Of a stretch of 64,000 nucleotides of DNA, positions 1-11,768 are shown one piece after another. Position 1 is the first letter of the stretch, and each line of letters starts with the position of its first letter. The notes beneath the pieces were generated by a model that had not been told where the DNA came from, ran no database searches, and saw nothing but the letters and a program-made list of their open reading frames with translations. Both the position numbers and the translations under genes were made by a program. This stretch comes from Apiospora phragmitis (lineage: Eukaryota; Ascomycota; Sordariomycetes; Amphisphaeriales; Apiosporaceae), in contig JAQQWL010000015.1 of NCBI GenBank assembly GCA_038363925.1, positions 2,790,001-2,854,000 of the forward strand. Reading direction: 5' to 3'.

Positions 1-3000
1 ATAAAGCCCCTTTTTTTAAAATAAGTACGAAATATTTATTTAAAACTAAAAAAAGGATAAAAAAAGTTAAAAAATAATAAAAAGGAGTATAAATACCTCG
101 ATTTAAAAAATATACGATAAAATATTATTTATTTAATGGACGCCGCGTTTTATTACCGGCTTATTAACGAGGATATTTATTTAAAAATTATTATATAAGC
201 CGACTAATTTAATTTTAATAGCTCGTATAATTAAACTTATTAAAAAGAGTTTTAAAATATCGGCGTCGCCTTATTTTTAATAATTAGAAAGCTTTAAATA
301 GAGGCTTACGTACGAGAAAATTTAAACGTACAAATTAATTAAACCCTAAGAAGCGCCGAAATTAAGTTCGGAAGTTTAAAACTTATTTCGTTAATTAAAA
401 TAATTAATATATAAAACTTATTAAAAATAATAAAATATTATATCTTAAATATTATAACCCTTTTTCTATTCTCGTTATACGATATTAACCGGTTTAAAAT
501 ATATTATAATAATATTTTTAACTTTATTATATAAAAAGACGGCGAAATACTTTTTATAATTAAGAAATAAGGATACCCGTTCTTTAATACCGGCCGTACG
601 AAAACAACGTTATATTTTATCGAAAAATAGTTTCGACACTTTTACCGATATTTTAAACACCTTCGTACGGAGAAGCTCTATATTCTTTTAAAGAACGCCG
701 GCTACGACGACGTCGACTTTACTATTCTCGACGAGATTTAAAAGTTCTGCTCTTAATAATAAGCGTACGATCCGATATTATAAAGATTTAAATTCTCGTT
801 ATAAAACGAATACGACTTTAATTACGAGATTATTATAAACGTTATTTATATTAACGAATAAAACGTACTTTACGTAATCGATTCGAATATATCTTTTTAA
901 GCGGTTATATTCCTATATTCGCTTAGTATATAAAATACTTAAAATATTCTTTATAAATACTAAATATACGTATATTAAAGACCCTTTAATTATATTTCGT
1001 ATAATTCGGGTACGTATTTTTAAAAAAAGTTTCGTAATTATATATAAATAATAAGAATTACTTATAAATAAATACTTATCGAAGCTTATTAAGTAATAAA
1101 TAAAATCGAACGAGTATATATTTTATTACGTAAAGCTTTCGATATTTTATAAAAAAATCTCGGTTATTATATAAATACCGAAATAATACTTTAAATAATA
1201 ATTAAAGCTTTAAACGATACGGCTAGCCGTAACGGCTTAATACCTACCCTACTCGTGTTTAAAATATACCCTCGTATCGATAGGAACTTATAACTGTTAC
1301 CGGAGATTTAAGTACGAGGAGAAATTATACGGAAAATAATAAAGATATTTCGGAAAATACGTATAAATATCGATATTTACCGAGCTTGAAATACTTAGAA
1401 TAGACTAGCTATTTAAGATATCTTAACACTCCTGCTCCGGAGTAAAGTCCTAATTTAACGGGAAAAAGAAGGATAAACCGGACCATATAAGATAATAATT
1501 ATCGAAGACTGTACGATCCGAATAGATACCCCAGACGGCTTAAAAGCCTTTCGAATAATTTAAATCAAGCCGTACTACCGGGAGGAAGCCGGAAAACCAT
1601 ACGACTAACCCGAATTATAAACAGATCCGGAACAGCCGGCAAATATTTTAAATACCGAACCGATAGCCGAGGAAATTATGGTAGCTTCCGTATAACGCGG
1701 CTAAAAACGACTTAGAAAATATTTACTCCGGAACGCTCGAGCCGTTATATTCTTTACTTAAAAAAAATAAGAGAATTACGAGCTAGTAATTAAATTTTAA
1801 TAAAACGAAGTTATTACTTTGTCCGGATATCCGTTTTAAAAGTCTAACGTAAAGGAGATTAATAATTTCGCCGTACGAAAGGTTTTCGAATTTATTCGAT
1901 TCGACCCGAATAAGCATACCGGCCGGAAAATCTTTAAAATACGGCTCGTATAAGAGATCAAGGGTAAAACTACAAAGCCGTATAAAAAATTTAGGCTCGT
2001 AATATAAAACTACGGAGATATAGAAAAGGAGGCTATTTTAACCTAATTACCGATAATCTAGCGGATGAGCTAAAGACTCCTTTTAACCCTCGGACCGACC
2101 TTAATCCGAAACTTTAATATACGAGGCGAGCTACGCGATATTATATAGGCGTATACTTAATTATATAATAAATTAAACCGATTAATTTATATATATTTAT
2201 TAATAAAACTAAAGATTTAATACTTTAAAAAAACGCTATTTTAAATCGTATTACCTTTATATAAATTAATAAAGTTAGGATTTTATTAATTTAAAACGTA
2301 TTATAATTATTATATATAAAATTTAAAAATAACCGTATTAATATATAACGCTTATTTATTATTTATTATAAAAAAACCGGATATTTTCGGTATTATAATA
2401 ATATAAACCGACGATACGTTTAGTTTTACTATAGCCCTTTTTTTTTAAAAAAAAGAAAAAAAGTTAATAAAGGAATAATTCCGTATAAAATTAAAAAGTA
2501 TTTTAATTAAAAATACGCCGATCAAGTTTAATAGAGGTAAGATTCGATTAAAATCGTATAATATCTTTTTCGAATAAAAAAAATAAGCTAATTAATTAAA
2601 GCTTATCGATTTAAAAGTTATTAATAAAAGTTAGTAATACGTCTCTTAATATATAAAAGGGGCATATTTCGTATTTATTTATTAATTAGAGGCAGCGTAC
2701 GACCTATTTACCGCCGCTTAAGTATAAACTTTAAAAGATAAGGATATCGAAAACCTAAACATACGGATTAATTAATAAATTTAGAATTTAATACGCGGTT
2801 TAAAATATATCCCGCTTAACCTCTACTATACGAAAATATATATCTTTATTAACGGCTTATTTATAAATAATAAAGACTTAACCTCCTAACTCGAATACTT
2901 AATCTTATTAAGCTAAGAGATTTATTATACGAAGAATAAATTCTAAATTTAAGGTAATATTATTTATTAAAGCTTAATTAAATATAAAAGAGTTATTAGG

Positions 3001-3248
3001 AACGTATTAATTAATAAACTATATAGTATAATTTCCGGTATAAATAGCGGTATTATATTAAGTATTATGTTTAGGAGAATCGTATAAATATTAGGATTTT
3101 AAGATATTCCGATAACCTTTTATATAGACTCGAAATTATTTTATAACTACTTAGTTAAGTTAGGTACGATAAATAAGAAGAGGCTAATAATTAATATTAT
3201 ATCCCTCCGGGAGTTATATAAAAAAAGGGAGATATTAGAGGTCTGCTA
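1..3248 (+). mobile_element. RIP-degraded Ty1/copia retrotransposon polyprotein, 5' part cut by window edge
   Basis: This AT-rich stretch still reads, through many stops, as the copia polyprotein on the plus strand. Around 1820-2160 the reverse transcriptase N-terminal segment is visible (a RIFKxRLV / KPYEKSRLV-like stretch followed by LLLTLGPTL). Around 2400-2420 there is a Q-TDDT-type catalytic motif with the Q now a stop. Around 2650-2900 the RT/RNase H linker reads KGAYFVFI...LEAAYDL, with a following 'FINGLF-NNKDLTSQLEY'-type RNase H start. Stops sit mainly where CAA/CAG or TGG codons are expected, which fits RIP. The frame continues beyond a nested pogo element (3251-5170) and resumes at 5173. 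The 5' LTR, gag and protease lie left of the window. Family assignment comes from these motifs and is confident; element boundaries are not known. Confidence 0.8.
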
Positions 3249-3250
3249 TA

Positions 3251-3294
3251 AGCCAGCTAACGGTGCTACGGTCACCCTATGTAACGGCGACCTT
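3251..3294 (+). repeat. Left terminal inverted repeat of nested pogo element
   Basis: The sequence beginning AGCCAGCTAACGGTGCTACG pairs with the reverse complement of about 5127-5170, with only C/T differences. Flanking TA at 3249-3250. Confidence 0.85.
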
Positions 3295-5126
3295 AAAAAC
3301 TAAAAATAATATTATATAATAATAATACGAATAATTTAATAAAAAATTAATACAAAATCTTAAAAATACCGTTTTAATCCCGAAACGCTTTTATAACACT
3401 TTTAATTTCAGATTTAGAGTTAGATTTAATTATAACGGCTTCCGGCGCCGATAATAAAGGAGTAATAGCTTAGGGTTCTAATGTAACGCCATTTATCTCT
3501 CTCTTAACTACTATAATATCTCGTATACGCGTAAACTTCTAATTAAGGTTAAATATTACTCTTTTCCTTTTTTTACCTCTTTATTTCTCTAAATTACCTT
3601 CTAGAGCTAACTTCTCGTACTTTAATTGGCCGATCTAGCCGTTCAAAATATCTAAACTCTTTTAGAGCTTCCGGAATAAAACCCGGCGCGTCGCGCTATC
3701 GAAAATAATATTATTACTACTAAACATATCTATTAACTCTTTAATTTAGCGGCTAATCGTAAGTATTAGTAACGCTATAAAGGAGAATTATTTATCGAAA
3801 ACGTCGGGGGGAGGCTTAAATAATCCTGCCTCTACCTAGTCTTCCATCCTCCAGTTCCGGCTATTAAAGGGCTTATTAATATCGCGCAAGAATATATCAA
3901 TTACGGCTTAGCCACCAGTTATTATATACGGCCGAAAAGTAAACTTTTTAACTAGCTCGTAATACCGGAAGAAGTCCCTTTTACTCATATTTATATTATT
4001 AAGCCCCATATAGTATAAAATTACTTTTTAATAATAAATATCCTTTAATATATTAAAAAGACTAAAATCTAAAGGTTATAATAAATACGACGAATATACC
4101 GGAAAAAAGAAAAGCTATATTTTACACTTTAAGCACGTTATAATAAAGTCCTCGCTTACGTAGCTAGCGTAACTATCCAGAATGATAAGCCGCCATTAGT
4201 CCTCGTTTTTAGGCTTTATATAAGGGATAAAAACCTCATTTAGCTATATTAAGGCCAGCTCTTTATTAATCCAGCCTTTAGGGGATGCCGTAAAGACCTA
4301 ATCCTCCATAGCATCCGTTAGCGAGTCCTCTTCTTCCAGAAACCATTACTACTAGACCCATTAACCCTTAAATATAATAAAAGGAGGCAAGGCTCGGCCT
4401 AAAGCATTATTACATTCGACCGCAGAAGCCTATTCTCGGTTAAAGGAGTTTATAACTAGTATTCTCTTTATTCTAACAGGTCTAATAATTATTATATTCG
4501 TTCTATAGCCGAGCTAGTTACCGATCTCGTTAACATTAAACCGAAACTCTAAAAGGATCGATTTTAGAATAGGATTATTAAGCCGCTCGAAAAACTGGAT
4601 AATTTTTTTTACGGAAATTAGGTTAAGCCTTAAAAAATCTATCCTCTTAAAAAAAGTAGTACCGATAGATAAATAACGAGTAATAAATCTTTTAATTTAA
4701 TACTTACTGAGTATTATATTAATCCTATTAGCTTAAAAAATCTATTAAGTAAACATCTAAAAAATAACGTACGCCGGTAAACAGCCTAAATTATATTATA
4801 TAAGGTACCAAATCACGATCTAAAACTCTTCCGTTATTATTAAAGCCTGGAAGGACTTATTCCGTTATTTTATAGTTTTGCGGCCGTAAATCCGAGCCCT
4901 CAGAATTATTCCAGGGATATTATGCTTCTCGGCAGCTTATTTTATTAACGAGCCATTTATAACATCCTAAATCGCGCGTTATAGTGCTGACTCGTTAAGT
5001 TTACGGCCTATCGGAAAGAGGAAAAAAAAAGGAAGACGATGGTATTATTTAATTAACTATAAATTAAAAGCTAACTAGTTTATATACTGATTTATATGTG
5101 GTACTATTAGGGGTTATTTAAATTTA

Positions 5127-5170
5127 GGGGTCGCCGTTGCATAAGGTGACCGTAGCACCGTCAGCTGGCT
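5127..5170 (-). repeat. Right terminal inverted repeat of nested pogo element
   Basis: Ends ...GCACCGTCAGCTGGCT and is followed by TA (5171-5172). It mirrors the left repeat over about 44 bp. Confidence 0.85.
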
Positions 5171-5172
5171 TA

Positions 5173-5320
5173 TCGATAATAGAGATAATCCGGTAAATAC
5201 TTTTATTAAAATATCCCCGAATAAGGCCCTCGAGTAGCTAATCTTGACGAATAGCTTTACTGTATATACGGAAGCGTATATTAAGAGGTTAGACTTATAC
5301 GGCGAGTAATTAAAAAAGAA
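5173..5320 (+). mobile_element. C-terminal end of the same copia polyprotein (RNase H tail)
   Basis: Immediately after the pogo TA the copia frame resumes. The first recognisable residues are DNPVNTFIKISPNKALE, equivalent to the 'DNPADAFTK..PNKALE' tail of fungal copia RNase H. It then runs LILTNSFTV and EAYIKR to about 5300. This shows that 1-3248 and 5173-5320 were one gene split by insertion. Confidence 0.75.
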
Positions 5321-5975
5321 GAGATATAAAAGGAGAGAGAGATTTCTTTTATTAATACGACGAAAATAATTATATGAAAACGCTATTTATATATATACGA
5401 GAATTACTTATTTTATTTATTATTAATTTATTATTATACGACTATTATTTTAGCTTTATTATTACTACTTCTATTCTCGTTATTATCGGGATTAAGGTTT
5501 ATAAATCGTAAGCTATGGTACGAATACCGGTTACTGTACGAAGCTTAAACGTATGAAGCACAAGCGCCGTCCTAGTATCCGTCGAGACGAACGTATTTAC
5601 GGAACGGAATATAGGATTAGACGTACCGATTATTATAAACGCTATTAATATTACCGCGCGACTAGACGAGAACCGTACGGAAGTAGCCCTCGCGACGAAT
5701 AATACGAGCGAACAGGCGGCGAATATCGTTATTTACCGGTACGTGTATCTTGATATTGCGGCTCGGTAAGTTATAAACGCGAACTTCCTTATTTTATTAT
5801 ATGAAGTTAGTAGATATTAAAGATTAAAAAGGAAATAAGATATTATATATTAATATAAAATATAAGTATAGTTTATTAATTTTAAACCCAAGAAATCGGT
5901 AGCGTTATTTAATATTAGTTACGATCGATTACGTTAGTAACGATAGCGTTGAAAGGATTAATAATTTATTAATTA
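5321..5975. repeat. AT-rich RIPed flank, possibly copia 3' LTR
   Basis: There is no readable gene. By position just after the copia RNase H tail it may hold the 3' untranslated region and LTR, but the second LTR is outside the window, so no repeat pair can be shown. The segment 5560-5780 is less AT-rich than its surroundings. Confidence 0.3.
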
Positions 5976-6183
5976 TGTTGGAACAGCAGGAACTAAGGTT
6001 TTCTATATTACTCCAAAAGGGGGTGCCACGTGCCTACTCGCACGAACCCCTTTCCTGTTTCATCAAGAGGGGCATACGATGCCCCTCGTAGCTAGCACTA
6101 GAGATAGACATGAACAACAGAATAAGAACGATTAAACCCCGATTAAAACCGGAACCACCGTACGTACGAGAGCCCATTTAACA
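5976..6183 (+). repeat. 5' LTR of compact element
   Basis: 208 bp, TG...CA ends, the least RIPed copy of this LTR in the window. It contains a short internal inverted pair (AGAGGGGCATACGATGCCCCTC, 6066-6087). Homologous copies lie at 6626-6832, 11956-12160 (minus), 27895-28106 and 30461-30667. Confidence 0.75.
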
Positions 6184-6625
6184 AATTAAATATTATATGA
6201 ATATATATATATATATTTATAAATATATATATAAATATATAATTTATTTTTATATAATATTTTAAAAAAATATATATATATATAAAAAAAAAGAAGAATT
6301 TATATTATACGAATTATTTATATACGAAGGAATATTTATTTATAAGACTGTTTTTATTAATCCTTTACGGGGTATGACGTATTAGGATATACGACGGTCT
6401 TCTTACTATTATTACTATTTTCGGACGAACGATTAGAATAACTAGTCGAGTAGACCTGCTACCTAGCTAAAACGACGTTAAGAAGGTATAGTATCACCTG
6501 TACGGTTTAGGTAGGTACTTAATACCGGATTAGAACAACCTAACCGTATAAAACCCTCGTAAAGGGAAGACTCGTATTTAAAAGGGGAACAGGTTAATTT
6601 TATCGCTAAAATAGAAAACTGCCAG

Positions 6626-6832
6626 TATTAAAATAATTAAAACTAAAGCTGGCCATATTATTTTAAAAGGGGTGCTACATACCTACGCGCACGAACCCCT
6701 TTCCTATTTTATTAAGAGGGGTATACGATGCCCCTCGTAGCTCGTATTAAAAATAAATATAAATAATAGAATAAGAACGATTAAACCCCGATTAAAACCG
6801 GAACTACCGTACGTACGAGAGCCTATTTAATA
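6626..6832 (+). repeat. 3' LTR of compact element
   Basis: Aligned to 5976-6183 almost throughout, with C-to-T and G-to-A differences that include both terminal dinucleotides (TA...TA instead of TG...CA). Confidence 0.7.
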
Positions 6833-6839
6833 TTATAAC

Positions 6840-7660
6840 CGTGGAGGCTAGATATTAAGTGTCCGAATACCTAGAATATAAAGCTTTAAGTAAAGTCGAT
6901 AGTATAAGTATTATTAAATTTCTAAAGGAATAATTCGTTTTTTAATATAAGTTACCGATTAAGGTTATTATTAACGAAGGGTTTAGAAATAAAAATAAAG
7001 TATTAAATTATATAAAGCTCTTAAGTTTTTAAGTTACCTATAAACCACTATACTACTTATAATAACAAGGATAAGTAGAAGTCGGCTATCGTTTCATTAT
7101 TAATAGCTTTAAAAAAATTATTAAAAATATAAGGAAAAACTAGCTAAATTTCGTTTCTATTATCGTTTAAATTAATAGAAACCTCGGTACGGCGTTTCGA
7201 CTTAAGCTCGTACGAAGTGGTTTACGGAAAATAACCGATTTTTCTAAGAAAAAGCTTACTTTTATCTTAAAAAGTTTTATTTTAAAATATTAATATATCG
7301 ATAAAAGATTTATTAATAAAGAAAGCTAGGATGTTTATAAAAAGGGATAAGAATATATATAAGATTATAGTAAGCTTAATTCGCTAATATAATAAATAGG
7401 CGGAATACGTTAATTAGCGAAACTATTACCGATAATAAATAAAACAGCTTTATATCGGCGATTTAGTCTTATTATATTATACATTACGGTTCATAAATAT
7501 ATCCTTAAAGTTTAAACTTACTTACCGATGGTTAGAATTATATAAGCTTGACGAGAATAAAGGAAAGGGTAAATAGATCCTTTCTAAACTAAATAGAGCA
7601 TAACTACGTAATATCTATTATAGGAACCGGCTTAAGGCGTTTAAACTATTAAAAAACGAA
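6840..7660 (+). mobile_element. RIP-degraded Ty3/gypsy integrase C-terminal fragment
   Basis: The plus-strand frame retains the end of a Ty3/gypsy integrase. A 'G-SE'-like block comes first (KSAIVSLLIALKKLL near 7075-7130), then segments for the C-terminal half. At about 7450-7640 there is a GPY/F-like module reading FGDLVLL, then KFKLTYRWLELYKL, then LNRA...LRNIYYRNRLKAF. Stops are of RIP type. RT and gag of this copy are not visible nearby, so it is a fragment. Assignment rests on motif order. Confidence 0.6.
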
Positions 7661-10600
7661 ATATAAAAAGCTAAAGACCTTAAAAATAACCCCTAGTTTT
7701 AAAACCTAGACGTTAATAGAGAAGAAAGTGAGATTTAAGCCGAAAGAGAAGCGGTAAATATTAATTACGACGAGGCGAAAATTATAATCTTAATATTAAT
7801 AAAAAAGAAAAACAGTTATAAAAAATAACTTAATATTAAAGAATAACGAAACATATATATATTAGTATTAATATTAACTATAATATTATTATATTTTTTT
7901 AACCTTAATACTATTTATAATTACTTAAACTATAAAATATAACATTTAAACTATTTAAACGAAACTCTTAATTTTAAGAAAACTTAATATAATAATAATA
8001 ATTACGAATCTTATTATTTATTATCCTATTTTTTAACTTTAATATATCGCTCCTTTTTATTTAATATCTAGATCTAGGACTAGAAGTACGCCTTAGAATT
8101 TAACGACGGATTCTCCTTATTAATAGGTTAAAAACCAGCTCGGGTACGGCGAGTAATAAGCTAGTTATTAAAGTCGTTCTAATGCTTAGGTCCTTTAGAA
8201 ACGCTAACCTAGGCGGCAGAACTTTTAATACCTATTTAAATCCGCTTACGAAGAGATCGACCTAGATTAATAGGTTTTTAAGCGATTAGAAAAATACGAG
8301 GATTAAGGAAAGTATAAAGAGATATTTAAGTTATAATATTAAAGCTTAAGAAAATCTAGTTATTAATATTATATAAATTTAAATCTAGCTATAAATTAAT
8401 TTAATTAATATAAGCCGTTAAAACTTAACTGTTAATATAAAAAAAGACGCTCTTTTATTATATATAATATAGTTACTATAAATAAAGGATTTTAACTAGC
8501 GATTTAATACGTAACTATAAAAAAGGACTTTTAAAAAGGCGCTATTAATCCGGATAATTATATACTATTTATACCAAAAGGTGTTAAGATATCCGGTTCT
8601 TTAAATTATAAGCTTAGTAACGCGGTTATTTCGATAAAGTAAATATTAAAAAATCTCTCCTTAAAGTATACTAATATTAAATGCTATATAAATAAGCCGA
8701 AGGTTTTATCGATTACTTAGTATTTAAATTACAGATTATTAATAGTTAAGGTTTATAACTCCTTTACGAGATATATCCTAGCGTATATAACTTTATTAAT
8801 AATAATTATTAAATACGTTAATATATACGTAAACTAAAAATTAAACGGTATAATTAATTATAAATACTATTTTTAATGATAAAGAAGATATCGAAATACT
8901 TATTATCGCTTCTATAGTACTAAAAGTCGGCATGCTTTTATAAACTCCGCTAAAATAAAATATAAAATTAATATAACTTATATATTATTTATATATACCA
9001 CATTTAAAATTCGGAATTGAATTATTATTATAAAAACGTTTATACTTAATTACTTAAAAGAAACGAGTCTTTAAATAAAAAGATTAAAAAACGGAGCTAT
9101 AATAGTAATTAAAAAGTTAAAAGAGAGGTATAAAAGATAAATTTATAGTGAAAAAAGAGAAACCTATTAAAAAAAAGAGAAAGAAAAAGACGGCTAATAG
9201 GAATGCTAATTAAGATCGGAGGGTTAACTAGTATTCCTTCCTTATTTTTTATTTTAAGCCCCGAGACTTCTTTTTAAATATACCTTACATTTAATAGTAT
9301 ACCTTTCGTTTCTTAAAATTTAATACTAGCTAGTAATTCCTATAGATATAACTTTTTATTTATTTTCTTTTTTACTTTTAGTTTCATTAATTACTATATC
9401 GCTTAATTGATCATTTCTACTAGTTCCTTAATCTTAAAAATAAGCAAGGTATCGAAAAAAGAGTTAATTATACGGACGCAGGCCCAGCTATTACTAGAAT
9501 TATACTATATCTAATATAAGAGTTCGCCACAAACTTAGAGACAATAATTACATAAATAAGGAAAAAGTATTATATAGAGATCGCAGGCTAAACAACATAA
9601 TTCCGTAAACTAGATCTTTTTAAAGCATTAATTACCGCAGATTTCGAGGCGAACATAGACCTAAGAACCTTTATACAGCTTTAAGAAGGTATTTAAAAGG
9701 TGCTTTTTAAATTAATAAAACTTATTTAAATAAATAATAACCTATACGCGACATATATAAGATTAATAATAATAAAAACTATATAAATAAATTAAACCCG
9801 AGATTGAGCTAAAAGAAAAGAATTTAACCTAATAATTCGGATCGTTATAAATATATTTAAACTAGATATTATTATTACGAAAAGCCCGATAACTTTTACT
9901 TTAAAATATAAAAATATTAACGACCGTTTACGAGCCACGTTAAAGTATAATACTTTACCCGTAGTATTATTTGTTTTAAACTATATATTAAACTTTAAGC
10001 ACTTTTTTTTATTAATTAATTTTCCGTATATTAAAAATACGTTTTAAATAAACTCTTATATATTTAAATAAAACGCCCGCGTAACTATAGTACTTAGAAT
10101 CTTTAAAATAAAGCTGGGCGATATGTTAATAAATAGAATCTACTCGCGCTAAATCTATATAATTTTTAAATTAAATTAAAGGAATAATTAAAGTTATAGT
10201 TTTTTTATAACTTTAACTATCTTTTCGACCCTTAAGTTTAGTTATAAAACCTTCGATTTTTTTAAACAACGTATAAATTCAATTACGTTTATATTTAATA
10301 AATTTTAATAATAAATCAGCTTATATTATAATATTTTAATACCTCGATAACATCTTCGTACTCTTCGTAATTACGATCCTTTACTAACTTCTTAGTTTTA
10401 AGAGCAGCTCGTCGTTTAACGACTTTTAAAATAATAAGGCTAGTTTGTTCGAACTTAAAACTAAAGCTAAAATAATAAGGATAATAATAATCAAGGCTCC
10501 TTAATAAGCGGTGTTTTTCGATACCGGAAGGTAGTTATATTCGATAAATTAGTAATAAATAATATTAGATTTTTAACGGTATACTTTAAGTATAAAGACT

Positions 10601-11220
10601 TAAAAATAAGAAGAAGGCGCTCTTTAATACTAGAACTTATAATTTTAAACGCCGTCTTCTTTATAATTAACTAATTAATAAAAGATTATTATTAGCCTCG
10701 TTAAGGCCTTAATGATGCCGGTAAATCTTTAAATTTATAGCTATAATTCTTTTTAATTATAATAAAGATATAGTATTAAGTTTAGTTTTAAAGCGTATAT
10801 ATTAAGTATCCGATAAATTTAGAGGTTAGAACGATATTAAAGCGAGATTAAAAGTAGTAAAACGATATAATAAACCTTGATCGTTTTATTAAAAATAAAA
10901 TAAACTAAATTAAAATATCGGTAAATAAAAAGGCTTATTATTAAAGTATATAAACTCGAAAATTAAGAGACTATAAAACTAGGTAAAGTTATATATAATA
11001 ATAGAAAAAACTAATTAGGGAACATATCTTACCTTATTAGAATTTTATCTATTAAAAGCAGTGGCGACGGAATTAAGGAACGTATAACAGGGCTAAAAGA
11101 TCGCGGCCTGAGGCACGAACAGTTAATTATATAATATAGAGAAGTATAATATTAATTTCGCCATACGTTTTAATATATAATAAATTAATAAAATAAACAT
11201 ACACTTTTTAATATATACTT
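7661..11220. repeat. Anonymous RIP-degraded AT-rich repeat block
   Basis: About 3.5 kb of TpA-rich sequence with persistent CpG and no open frame longer than about 60 codons. Slightly less AT-rich patches at 8070-8300, 9170-9250 and 10500-10700 suggest remnants of coding sequence, but I could not assign any to a family. A single ancestral element cannot be delimited. Confidence 0.5.
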
Positions 11221-11480
11221 AGACGTTCGTTTCGTTACTCTTATAATATTTCCCCTTAAAAAAAAGGCCGCGTATAGGCAGCCTAATAAGGGGTTAATCC
11301 TGCGAGTGCCGACCGCAGTTTATAGGAGTACGGATTATATGTTCTCAATATTTAGACGTTCGTTTCGTTAATCCTACAATGTTTCCCCTAGAAAGAAGGC
11401 CGCGTACAGGCAGCCTAGTAAGGGGCTGACCCTACGAGTGCCGACCGCAGTCTATAGCAGTACGGATTGTGTGTTTTTAA
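11221..11480 (+). repeat. Two-copy tandem repeat, period 133 bp
   Basis: Units at 11221-11353 and 11354-11480 both start AGACGTTCGTTTCGTTA, run through a GGCCGCGTA-AGGCAGCCTA core and GTGCCGACCGCAGT, and end in GTACGGATT. They differ mostly by C/T and G/A transitions. Function unknown; this could be subterminal repeats of a transposon or a minisatellite. Confidence 0.7.
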
Positions 11481-11529
11481 TAGGCCCCTAGTTAAGCTTA
11501 TTTTTATCGTGCACTTATTTAATCTTATA

Positions 11530-11550
11530 ACGTAGCTCATCGAGCTACGT
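11530..11550. repeat. Short perfect inverted repeat
   Basis: ACGTAGCTC-ATC-GAGCTACGT: 9-bp arms around a 3-nt loop, just after the 133-bp tandem repeat. It may be subterminal structure of an element; no function is inferred. Confidence 0.4.
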
Positions 11551-11768
11551 CTTTGTTAATTCTATTACTCGTACCTCGACTAGATCCTAGTAATAAAACC
11601 GTATCGCTTTACTTATTTTATTATATAATGACCGCTCGTAATATATCTAGATATTCACGTATATATAAAATTTTAAAATTCGATAAGAGTTATTAAATAA
11701 AAATCTAAGCAGTTATTTAATATAAGAATATATTATATACTATAATAATTAATAAAAGAAAGCGACTA

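Larger units (their letters stand above)
3251..5170 (-). mobile_element. pogo/Fot1-type DNA transposon nested in copia RNase H
   Basis: A 1920-bp element with terminal inverted repeats of about 45 bp (starts AGCCAGCTAACGGTGCTACG, right end its reverse complement with a few transitions) and flanking TA dinucleotides at 3249-3250 and 5171-5172, as expected for Tc1-mariner/pogo insertion. The minus strand encodes a decayed DDE_1-type transposase: the second catalytic block reads LIILDSYASYVSEDFI followed by FFPVYSSYLLxPLDFSLF, matching the 'DGH.SH ... PPHTSHLLQPLD' signature of pogo/Fot1 transposases with His codons converted to Tyr. The copia RNase H frame is interrupted exactly at the TA. The element is less AT-rich than its host, so it probably inserted later or was RIPed less. 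It is not functional as read, because there are multiple stops. Confidence 0.85.
5976..6832 (+). mobile_element. Compact LTR element (857 bp) with two ~208-bp LTRs
   Basis: Two direct repeats bracket about 440 bp: 5976-6183 and 6626-6832. The left copy starts TGTTGGAACAGCAGGAACTA and ends TTTAACA, a TG...CA LTR. The right copy is the same with RIP-type transitions (TATTAAAATAAT...TTTAATA). The internal 440 bp has no readable protein but is repeated at 30050-30460 inside a longer element with the same LTRs. It looks like a TRIM-like non-autonomous or internally deleted LTR element. No clear target-site duplication is visible. Confidence 0.65.
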
